NCBI GenBank assembly: GCA_902584365.1
Contig: CACHZG010000001.1
Coordinates: 101,261-165,260, forward strand
Source of the DNA: an uncultured Pelagibacteraceae bacterium
GTDB lineage: Bacteria; Pseudomonadota; Alphaproteobacteria; Pelagibacterales; Pelagibacteraceae
Length of the DNA stretch: 64,000 nucleotides
Direction: 5' to 3'
In this document: piece by piece, positions 9,865-17,178 of the stretch
Position numbering within the stretch: position 1 is the first letter of the stretch
How the letters are laid out: each line of letters begins with the position of its first letter
Notes under the pieces: model-generated
Told to the model about the DNA's origin: nothing
Databases searched by the model: none
What the model saw: the letters and a program-made list of their open reading frames with translations, nothing else
Program-made: the position numbers and the translations under genes

Positions 9865-10224
9865 TTAGTTACCGAAATAACCTTTTCTGTTTCCCTTGTT
9901 GTCAAAAATATTTCCGTTATTGTGATAACCCCAGCTATTTCCTTTGTTGTCGTAAATGCCGTTATTTCTGTTAAAATTATACGGACTATTATTGAAATTA
10001 TGTGGACTGTTATCAAAATTGTACGGACTATTTTTAAAGTTGTACGGACTATTATTGAAATTGTATGGACTATTATTAAAGTTTAATGATGAAGCCAATT
10101 TAACTTTTATCTCGTTATTTTGGTCAAGGGTATAGACTCCATACCAGTTCATATAGTTAGTAGCTGCATGTGCACTTAGTTGTATACCTAGGCAAGCAAC
10201 TATCATTATTATCATTTTTCTCAT
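9865..10224 (-). CDS. Secreted repeat protein with tandem (N)NSPYNF units and DNKGN..GY C-terminal motifs
   Basis: Signal peptide MRKMIIMIVACLGIQLSAHA; 5 heptapeptide repeats; ggagaaa SD-like upstream. Confidence 0.7.
   Translation of the reverse strand: MRKMIIMIVACLGIQLSAHAATNYMNWYGVYTLDQNNEIKVKLASSLNFNNSPYNFNNSPYNFKNSPYNFDNSPHNFNNSPYNFNRNNGIYDNKGNSWGYHNNGNIFDNKGNRKGYFGN
9971..10075. repeat. Tandem 21-bp repeat, about 5 units, encoding NSPYNFx heptapeptides
   Basis: Units ttaaaattatacggactatta / ttgaaattatgtggactgtta / tcaaaattgtacggactattt / ttaaagttgtacggactatta / ttgaaattgtatggactatta. Confidence 0.9.
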
Positions 10225-10320
10225 TTTTTCTCCTTTGTTGATGATTTAAATATGGTAATTGCTAGTTTTTTTTATAGTGAAATGTGTTGAACCTTATTGG
10301 ACAAAATAGTTTAATTAAAT

Positions 10321-10779
10321 ATGCCTAAACCAAGAGATATATCATCTGTCGAAGCTGGACTTTCACTAGCCATAAAAAATAACAAAGATAAAGTTATGAT
10401 TGCTACTGGTAAAAGTGAGTCCTATCTAAGGAAGTGCAGCGATCCAAGCTTACCACAGCAGCTAGATCATAAAGATGCAATAAAAATCGACAGGGCTTGT
10501 ATTGAAGCAGGTTTAATGCCTTATTTATTTGAGGCACATAGAGCAATTATAGTTTCAGAATTAAAGAAAATTAAGGGATCTAACGAAGATTTAAATGATC
10601 TCTTGATAAAATTTACCATTCTTCATGGAAGATTAATGGACTCTATTAAATCAGCTAAATCTTCTAAGGGTGATCAAGGTATTAAAATTTCAGCAGCGGA
10701 GAAAAAAGATATTTTTGATGCATTTGAGAAGTTAGAAACAAAAATTCTCAAAATTAAAAAAACTATAGAGGACAAATAA
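10321..10779 (+). CDS. Hypothetical protein resembling phage-type regulatory (CII-like) proteins
   Basis: N-term GLSLAIKNNKDKVMIATGKSESYLRKCSDPSLPQQLDHKDAIKIDRACIEAG looks helix-turn-helix-like; family by resemblance only. Confidence 0.4.
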   Translation: MPKPRDISSVEAGLSLAIKNNKDKVMIATGKSESYLRKCSDPSLPQQLDHKDAIKIDRACIEAGLMPYLFEAHRAIIVSELKKIKGSNEDLNDLLIKFTILHGRLMDSIKSAKSSKGDQGIKISAAEKKDIFDAFEKLETKILKIKKTIEDK

Positions 10780-11456
10780 TGTATTTGTTATTAGTAACGA
10801 TCATCCCATCAATAATTATTTTATTATTTTTCATGTATTCAGATAGGTTTAGAGAACCAAGAAAATCAATATTAAAAGTATTTATCTATGGATGTTTAAT
10901 TTGTATTCCTGCTTTTTTTGCAAATACAATTCTAGATAGTTTTTGGTTTTATCAAACCAAGGTTCCTGAAGAATTAATCGGTTCATTTCTCGCACCTGCT
11001 TTTGTGGAAGAAGCTTTAAAGTTTTTAGTTCTATATTACGTGGTTTACAAGATGAAAGACTTTAACGAACCTATAGATGGAATAGTTTACGGTGTTACTG
11101 TTTCGTTGGGCTTTGCAACGCTTGAGAATATTTATTATGTGTTTTTAGTTGGTTATGAAGATCCACTAGCTATAGCATACTTAAGAGCTTTCTCAGCTAT
11201 ACCAGGGCATGCGCTTGATGGTGTATTTATGGGATACTTTTTCATGAAGTATGTTTATGTCCAAAAAAGAAATAATTTAATGTTAACATTTTTAGTACCC
11301 TATTTTTTACATGCATACTATAATTACTTCGCAGTAATAAATTATAAACTTATGTATTTAGAGTTAATTATAGGATGGGCAATTGCGCTAATATTATTTA
11401 AAAATCTTAAGGCTGATCAAAAACTCAAAAGAGAAGAATATGAAAAAAAACTTTAA
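10779..11456 (+). CDS. PrsW-like intramembrane metalloprotease / CPBP-like membrane protein
   Basis: Multi-TM; FVEEALKF (EE..K motif), FATLENIYY, AIPGHALDGVFMGYFF. Confidence 0.8.
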   Translation: MYLLLVTIIPSIIILLFFMYSDRFREPRKSILKVFIYGCLICIPAFFANTILDSFWFYQTKVPEELIGSFLAPAFVEEALKFLVLYYVVYKMKDFNEPIDGIVYGVTVSLGFATLENIYYVFLVGYEDPLAIAYLRAFSAIPGHALDGVFMGYFFMKYVYVQKRNNLMLTFLVPYFLHAYYNYFAVINYKLMYLELIIGWAIALILFKNLKADQKLKREEYEKKL

Positions 11457-12966
11457 AAGTTTATTAAATACTTTAGTTAAGATTTGTTTTATTTTTCTTA
11501 TTTCAAAAAATTTATATGCAAATGAAACTGATGATTTGTGTAAAAATTTAAAGTCTGATCTTTTAGCAAATGGCTCAAAATATCTTTTATCATATTTGCC
11601 AACTGGAATGAATTATAATGATTTAGGTTTTGATTTAAAATTATTTTGGGATGAAAATAAAAATAACTGGGTAGTAACAAGAGATGAGAATAATTTCCTT
11701 ATTATCGGCGATGTTCTTCATAATGAAAATTTAGATAAGTTTGAAAGTGGTAATGTAGTTTTAGAATTAAATAATATTAAGACATCGGAAATGAAAGACG
11801 GTGCTGAGTTTTATCAAATTCTCCTAGACAGCTATGACCAAGAACAAGAAGTTGAAATTGTAATTAAGGACAATAACAAAGAAATAAAAAAATATAAGCT
11901 ACCAGTTCTTGATTATGTGGCATCAGCGACTATTTTAGATACAGAAATAAAATCAATTTCTAATATTGATGTAAAAAAAAATGAGTTCGAGGTATTTTTA
12001 AGAAGAAATTTAAAATATAATTATACGAAAGTTGATGGGCTATATAAAGCTGCAAAAAAACATTTGACTAAAGAAAATGTAGTATTAACAGAGTGTCAAG
12101 AAACTGAGGCAGATTGGAAGAAAGTTAGAAATTTTGATCCAGATTTTGTAGTCGATTACTATAACATAGTGGATTTTGACAAAACGAAAATTGATAAAAA
12201 ATACATTCTTGAATTCAATGAAAATGTGTTGAATGATAAGTCAAAACTAATACTCACAGCTCAAGAGACCGGTCTTTACAAATTTTCGAATGATTTTAAT
12301 TTAAGATCTTTCCCATTTGATAAACAAATTTTAAAAATTTCGGTCTTTAACTCTCAACATCCATTAGAAACTAATTATATAGCAAGAGGATTATATCAAA
12401 AAAGAAATACAGAATTTTTTAAAAATAATGCCAAGATCCCCGGTTGGAAAATAACAGGAGTTGAAACAAAAAGCTCTCCTTTGATAAGACCTACTTATTT
12501 TGAAGCTGGTTCTATTATGACTACTTCAATATTTGTGGAGAGAGAAATCGGGTATTACATATTCAAAGTAATCTTTCCAATTATTTTAATCTTAATGGTT
12601 TGTTGGTCGGTTTCATGGATTAATCCAAAAGAATTAGAGTCGAGACTTACCATAACAATTGTATGTTTGCTTTCTTTAATAGCTTATAATTTTGTAATTG
12701 ACAGTGAATTACCCAAACTAAATTACCTAACAGTTTTAGATTGGATCATTTTAATTTCATATATTTATGCAACAATACCTAATTTTTTAAGTATCGCTAC
12801 ATTTAGGTTAAATACTTCAAATCCTAAATTATGTTTGAAGGTTGAAAACTATAGTAAAAAATATGGAGCATTATCTTATATAGTTTTAGTTTTATTAATT
12901 ATTATGATTAATATCAATATTAGTCCTATAAATACTGGATCTTTTTTAAATTGGCTAACTTTTTAA
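11440..12966 (+). CDS. Pentameric ligand-gated ion channel (Cys-loop receptor superfamily, prokaryotic) homolog with N-terminal PDZ-like region
   Basis: Signal peptide; FPFDKQILKISVFNSQHP (Cys-loop-equivalent without cysteines); M1 YIFKVIFPIILILMVCWSVSWINP, M2 ESRLTITIVCLLSLIAYNFVIDSELPKLNYLTVLDWIILISY, C-terminal M4. Confidence 0.8.
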   Translation: MKKNFKSLLNTLVKICFIFLISKNLYANETDDLCKNLKSDLLANGSKYLLSYLPTGMNYNDLGFDLKLFWDENKNNWVVTRDENNFLIIGDVLHNENLDKFESGNVVLELNNIKTSEMKDGAEFYQILLDSYDQEQEVEIVIKDNNKEIKKYKLPVLDYVASATILDTEIKSISNIDVKKNEFEVFLRRNLKYNYTKVDGLYKAAKKHLTKENVVLTECQETEADWKKVRNFDPDFVVDYYNIVDFDKTKIDKKYILEFNENVLNDKSKLILTAQETGLYKFSNDFNLRSFPFDKQILKISVFNSQHPLETNYIARGLYQKRNTEFFKNNAKIPGWKITGVETKSSPLIRPTYFEAGSIMTTSIFVEREIGYYIFKVIFPIILILMVCWSVSWINPKELESRLTITIVCLLSLIAYNFVIDSELPKLNYLTVLDWIILISYIYATIPNFLSIATFRLNTSNPKLCLKVENYSKKYGALSYIVLVLLIIMININISPINTGSFLNWLTF

Positions 12967-13030
12967 ATATCAAATTGTCCAAAAGATTTAGATAGTTTTC
13001 ACATTAAAAAAAATTAAAAGTAATTAAATA

Positions 13031-13061
13031 CTAATTGTAAGGCATAAAGTCTTACAGTTAG
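13031..13061 (+). promoter_or_regulatory. Leader hairpin (CTAATTGTAAG-N9-CTTACAGTTAG) overlapping the Shine-Dalgarno of the 67-aa ORF
   Basis: 10/11-bp inverted repeat read directly; 3' arm ends in the first G of the GGAG SD. Confidence 0.4.
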
Positions 13062-13068
13062 GAGTAAA

Positions 13069-13272
13069 ATGAAAAGAAGTAAAACTTTAACAAGTGCACC
13101 AAATAAATTTGGTCTTATGTTTGGTTACATCTTAGTTGCATTCGCAATGCTTGATTTCGTATTGTCTTATGCTGGCGTAAACCTTACGCCATTTTTAGGA
13201 GCTTTTTCTAGATACTCGCCAATACTTATTGGTGGACTAGGGTACCTCTTCATAAGTGGAAACAGCAGATAA
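13069..13272 (+). CDS. Small membrane protein (2 predicted TM)
   Basis: 67 aa; good SD (ttaggagtaaaATG); followed by a strong terminator. Confidence 0.65.
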   Translation: MKRSKTLTSAPNKFGLMFGYILVAFAMLDFVLSYAGVNLTPFLGAFSRYSPILIGGLGYLFISGNSR

Positions 13273-13276
13273 AATT

Positions 13277-13310
13277 ATAGCCTTTATGTTAATCATAAAG
13301 GCTATTTTTA
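13277..13310 (+). terminator. Rho-independent terminator (ATAGCCTTTATG-ttaat-CATAAAGGCTAT-ttttta)
   Basis: Perfect 12-bp stem, 5-nt loop, T tract. Confidence 0.85.
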
Positions 13311-13363
13311 ATTCAAGCGACATAGTTGCCTCTGCAAGTGGAACTTGGAAAATACTACAGTAG
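13310..13363 (+). pseudogene. Diverged 3'-terminal fragment of the PaaI-type thioesterase gene (NSSDIVASASGTWKILQ*)
   Basis: In-frame translation nearly identical to the end of the intact thioesterase at 9049-9097 (NNKEIVASASGTWKIL*) with several synonymous differences. Confidence 0.8.
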
Positions 13364-13369
13364 TATTTA

Positions 13370-14821
13370 ATGAAATTAAAAACTGTCTTCGTTACGATAT
13401 TATTTATTTTTATTTCAATAAAAAGTGTATCGGCTAATTTTTTTAATAACATTACTGATTTAATAGAAAATAACTATGAAAGTCTTAGATATGGTATTTC
13501 TGTAGCTGATGTTAATAATGATGGGGCTTACGAGTTTATAGTAGCTGGTTTCGGAAGTGAAAATTTAGCATTAGCATACAAAAACAATAAAATAACAAAT
13601 ATCGTGGATGATACAAAATTCACAGATAGAAGTAGTTTTACTATTGGTGTAGCCGCTTGCGATATCGACTCTGATGGATACGAAGAAATTTATTTTTTAA
13701 ATACTGATACTTACAGTGGTGAAAAGAAATATTCAGATCGTTTAATAGATCTAAAAAATAATAAATTTTTTGATATTTTTGAACAAAAGAAAAATCAATT
13801 AGATCTTAACTTCACAGCAGGCCGTTCGGTGGTGTGTGTTGATAGGAAAGGAAATGGAAAATACGGAATTTATGTTGCTAATTATGGCGGTCCAACAAGG
13901 TTTTATGAAAAGTTCAAAGGAAAAATTAAGGATAAAGCGGCAGAATTAGGCTTGGATAAAATAACCGGAGGAAGAGCAGTCGTTGCTGGACATATATTAT
14001 CAAACAATATTGATATTTTCGCGGCTAATGAGAGAGGTGTAAACTTTTTGTATAAAAATGTTGATGGTACTTTTTATGATGTAGCGTCAGGGTATAATGT
14101 TTTAGACCCTTATGAAAACGGAAGAGGAACTGCATTAAGTGATATTTTGTACAGAGGTCAATTAGATATTGTAAGTGGAAATTGGGATGGAGAACACCGT
14201 ATTTTTGTAAAAAAAGAAGACTCTTTTGAAGATATTGCTAATAGCGATTTTAAAAGGCCATCTAAAATTCGAACAGTCATCACAGCTGATTTTGATAATG
14301 ATGGATATGATGAAATATTTCTTAACAATATTGGTGAACCAAATAAATTATTTAAAATTAAAGAAAATGGAAAACTAGAGGAAATCGATATCACCTCTAA
14401 CTCTGAAGCAAATGGTCTTGGAACTGGTGCTGCTGTAGCGGACATTGATAAAGATGGTATCTTAGAATTGTTAATCGCACATGGAGAAACAGGAAATCAA
14501 ATACTAACACTTTATAAAGCAAAGGTAAAAAAAGAGAAGAATTACCTAAGAATAAAAGCTTTAAATAAAAATGGAGCTCCAGCAAGAGGAGCAACGGTAA
14601 CACTAAGATCTAATTTGAGAAAACATTCCAAAACAATAGACTCTGGTTCAGGATATCTGTGCCAAATGGAACCTGTTGCTCACTATGGAATTAGAAATGG
14701 TGAAAAAGACTTTGAAATCCAAATTAAATGGACAAACGGAAGTATAAATAATTATAAAATAACAGAAACGGGAAAGACTTATATTTTCAAACAAAACAAA
14801 ATGGCTATCTCGCCATCTTAA
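13370..14821 (+). CDS. Secreted FG-GAP/VCBS-repeat protein with ASPIC/UnbV C-terminal domain
   Basis: Signal peptide; repeated DVNNDGAYEF, DIDSDGYEEIYF, DFDNDGYDEIF, DIDKDGILELL; C-term RGATVTLRS...IQIKWTNGS. Confidence 0.85.
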   Translation: MKLKTVFVTILFIFISIKSVSANFFNNITDLIENNYESLRYGISVADVNNDGAYEFIVAGFGSENLALAYKNNKITNIVDDTKFTDRSSFTIGVAACDIDSDGYEEIYFLNTDTYSGEKKYSDRLIDLKNNKFFDIFEQKKNQLDLNFTAGRSVVCVDRKGNGKYGIYVANYGGPTRFYEKFKGKIKDKAAELGLDKITGGRAVVAGHILSNNIDIFAANERGVNFLYKNVDGTFYDVASGYNVLDPYENGRGTALSDILYRGQLDIVSGNWDGEHRIFVKKEDSFEDIANSDFKRPSKIRTVITADFDNDGYDEIFLNNIGEPNKLFKIKENGKLEEIDITSNSEANGLGTGAAVADIDKDGILELLIAHGETGNQILTLYKAKVKKEKNYLRIKALNKNGAPARGATVTLRSNLRKHSKTIDSGSGYLCQMEPVAHYGIRNGEKDFEIQIKWTNGSINNYKITETGKTYIFKQNKMAISPS

Positions 14822-15503
14822 TAAAAATATCACCCATACCAATATTCATATCTTCTAATGGGATATCATTTTTAAAAGCACAAAATCTTCCTGTAATTTC
14901 ATTAGCTTCTATTTTTTCTATATCAGCTTTTTGACATTTTTTAGCCTCATAAAAAAGACCTATTACAAGTTTACCGTCAACTATAAATACTTCATCATCA
15001 TTTAATCTTTGCTGTTTACAAAAATAATTTCTATTTACTTCCTTAGGAAAATCTTTTTTTGAGCAAGGATTATCAATTAACAAAACATCGATTTTTTTAA
15101 AACCATCTTTAAATTTATGTTTAATTTTTTTTACTTTTGTATAATTCATGAGATCACAAGAACAAGGCCAACAACATCTATAAAGTTCACCACAAATATT
15201 CTTTCGTGTTTTTAATTCTTTAACAAAAATATAGTCGGGTTTTTCACCTGGATTTATTAATGAACCTGAAACAGGACAGTAGAGTTTATTATATTCTTTA
15301 AATTCCTCATAAGTTAGGTTTTGGTCTATTAAGTATTTAAAAAATCTTGGACCTGCAGCATTTCGATTACTATCTGGAAATATTTTAGACCAGTTTTTAA
15401 CAAGGTTTTCATAATAAAATTTTTTTTGCTGAAAATTTACTTCTGCGGTAGTTAATGAGAAATGAATTAGTATTAAAAATAATACTTTTAAAAAAAATTT
15501 CAT
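14805..15503 (-). CDS. Secreted cysteine-containing protein of unknown function
   Basis: 232 aa; signal peptide MKFFLKVLFLILIHFSLTTA; cluster CGELYRCCWPCSCDLMNY. Confidence 0.6.
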   Translation of the reverse strand: MKFFLKVLFLILIHFSLTTAEVNFQQKKFYYENLVKNWSKIFPDSNRNAAGPRFFKYLIDQNLTYEEFKEYNKLYCPVSGSLINPGEKPDYIFVKELKTRKNICGELYRCCWPCSCDLMNYTKVKKIKHKFKDGFKKIDVLLIDNPCSKKDFPKEVNRNYFCKQQRLNDDEVFIVDGKLVIGLFYEAKKCQKADIEKIEANEITGRFCAFKNDIPLEDMNIGMGDIFIKMAR

Positions 15504-15561
15504 TAATAAAGCTAAATCAATTTCAAGTTGCTTTCACTGCGGTTTTCTTTCTTATCTGATA

Positions 15562-15711
15562 TCAATTTTTCTGTCTAATTTTTACAACTCCACAATCTTT
15601 ACATTTTATCGTTTCAGTTGAGCTTGCAGGTCCAAAACCATATTGGGTATCGATGATTTCGTATCTATGCCAGCCTATTTTGCACAATAATTTATACAAC
15701 CGCTCAATCAT
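15562..15711 (-). CDS. 49-aa small protein with CxxC motif (zinc-ribbon-like), not in ORF track
   Basis: MIERLYKLLCKIGWHRYEIIDTQYGFGPASSTETIKCKDCGVVKIRQKN*; C-KIGWHRY ... CKDCG pattern. Confidence 0.55.
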   Translation of the reverse strand: MIERLYKLLCKIGWHRYEIIDTQYGFGPASSTETIKCKDCGVVKIRQKN

Positions 15712-15756
15712 AATTTTGACAATAAATTAATTATCCTTAAATCGGAGGTAATTAAT

Positions 15757-15816
15757 ATGACAGGTGTCGAAGTTATTGTTGTAACTTTTATTGTATTCGC
15801 ATTTTTAAACCAATAA
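15757..15816 (+). CDS. 19-aa hydrophobic micropeptide, not in ORF track
   Basis: MTGVEVIVVTFIVFAFLNQ* preceded by SD atcGGAGGTaattaat. Confidence 0.5.
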   Translation: MTGVEVIVVTFIVFAFLNQ

Positions 15817-15832
15817 AAGGTCAAAATTAATA

Positions 15833-17173
15833 TTATAGTTTTATCATCGCAATTGATGGTGTGAGTTCAAAAATTGCGATTAGAGACTTACTTTCTTTAT
15901 CGTATTTTAAATCTCTAATTCTTTGATTTTTAAAATAGATTCTGTCCTCAGCTAGAATTTTTTCATTTTGAAAATCTACCTCAAAAACATAAATTGACCC
16001 CGCTCTTAAAGAGGATGCATATAAAAAACTTTTTCCCTTAGTATCCTCAGTTGCATGGATAATCTCACTTATTCCAATAGATGGTGTAAAGTTTTTAAAA
16101 GGTTCAACAAATCCAAATTCTTTATGGGATTTTTTATAAGGATCTGTTCCATCATACTCGATACCATACGAAGAAACGTTCCATCCAAAATTTTGTAATT
16201 TTTTAAATGATTTATTTAAATTTATTTCGTCACCACCTTTTGGGCCATGTTCAGAGTTAAGAATAATATTTTTTTCAGGAATGTAAGCTAAACCTTGTGG
16301 GTTTCTGTGACCAAAAGATATAATTTTAGCATCACCATTTTTTTTATTTATAGATAGAATTTTTCCAAATGATGATTTTAAATCTTGAGCTTTTTCCTGA
16401 TTAGTAAATGTCCCTACAGAGAATAAAATTTTATCATTTTCAAATTTTTCTATTCTACCTCCGGTTTGAACAGAGTAATTTTGGTGGTATTCATCCAAGT
16501 CAAATAATCTTTCAAAAGCAAGGTTATCTTTGTTAAATTTTGCTTTGAAAATATTAAGAGTAGTTCCTTTTGTATTTTTGATTACTGTCGTTATATAAAT
16601 ATGTCGGTCAAGTTTATCATAATATAAATCTCTAACTCCTAAAAATTTATTATTTAAACTTTCAATTTTTGTCACTAAGTTATTTGGGATAATTTTTTGA
16701 TCTAGTTTTTTATTTTGCAAGTTATTTTTTTTAAAAATTATAATTTCTCCCAATCCTGATAGAGCAATGATATTTTCTTCAATAATTTCAACATAATGTG
16801 CCCTTTTTGAGTTTTCATTAGCTTTCCAACCTAAATTTACATCCAATCTTTTAAATGGTAAAAAAAATTCTTTAGTTAAGTATGTGTGCCCTAAATCTTC
16901 AGACTTTATTTTTTTTTCTGAAATTAAAAGACCTTGATACCCTTGAGACTCTTTTTTTTCAATTAGTCTATTATTTTTAATTTCATAATATTTTGAACGT
17001 AATTCACTCAAAAAATTATTTTTAATACCTTCTTTAATATTTTGTGGAATTAGCTCTTTTACAAAAAGATAGAACTTATTTTGTTTATCATACTGATTTG
17101 TTAGTAAAGGCCATGATATAAATAAAATTAAAACAAAAACTATTAAAACAACTATTGACCCTTTTTTTTTCAT
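15833..17173 (-). CDS. Glucose/sorbosone dehydrogenase-like beta-propeller protein, membrane-anchored
   Basis: N-term TM; GHRNPQGLAYIPEKNIILNSEHGPKGGDEINL. Confidence 0.8.
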   Translation of the reverse strand: MKKKGSIVVLIVFVLILFISWPLLTNQYDKQNKFYLFVKELIPQNIKEGIKNNFLSELRSKYYEIKNNRLIEKKESQGYQGLLISEKKIKSEDLGHTYLTKEFFLPFKRLDVNLGWKANENSKRAHYVEIIEENIIALSGLGEIIIFKKNNLQNKKLDQKIIPNNLVTKIESLNNKFLGVRDLYYDKLDRHIYITTVIKNTKGTTLNIFKAKFNKDNLAFERLFDLDEYHQNYSVQTGGRIEKFENDKILFSVGTFTNQEKAQDLKSSFGKILSINKKNGDAKIISFGHRNPQGLAYIPEKNIILNSEHGPKGGDEINLNKSFKKLQNFGWNVSSYGIEYDGTDPYKKSHKEFGFVEPFKNFTPSIGISEIIHATEDTKGKSFLYASSLRAGSIYVFEVDFQNEKILAEDRIYFKNQRIRDLKYDKESKSLIAIFELTPSIAMIKL

Positions 17174-17178
17174 TTTGA

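Noticed and set aside
9828-10016. Minus-strand ORF 9828-10016 (MITVHIISIIVRIILTEITAF...)
   Set aside because: Alternative-frame reading of the SPYNF repeat gene; low-complexity translation created by the repeats.
9971-10075. Regular 21-bp repeats as a possible CRISPR array
   Set aside because: Units are contiguous without unique spacers and are in frame inside a secreted protein ORF.
9097-13363. Classical mobile element (transposase/integrase) driving the 9.1-13.4 kb segment
   Set aside because: No integrase, transposase or terminal inverted repeats seen; only the thioesterase 3'-end duplication supports insertion.
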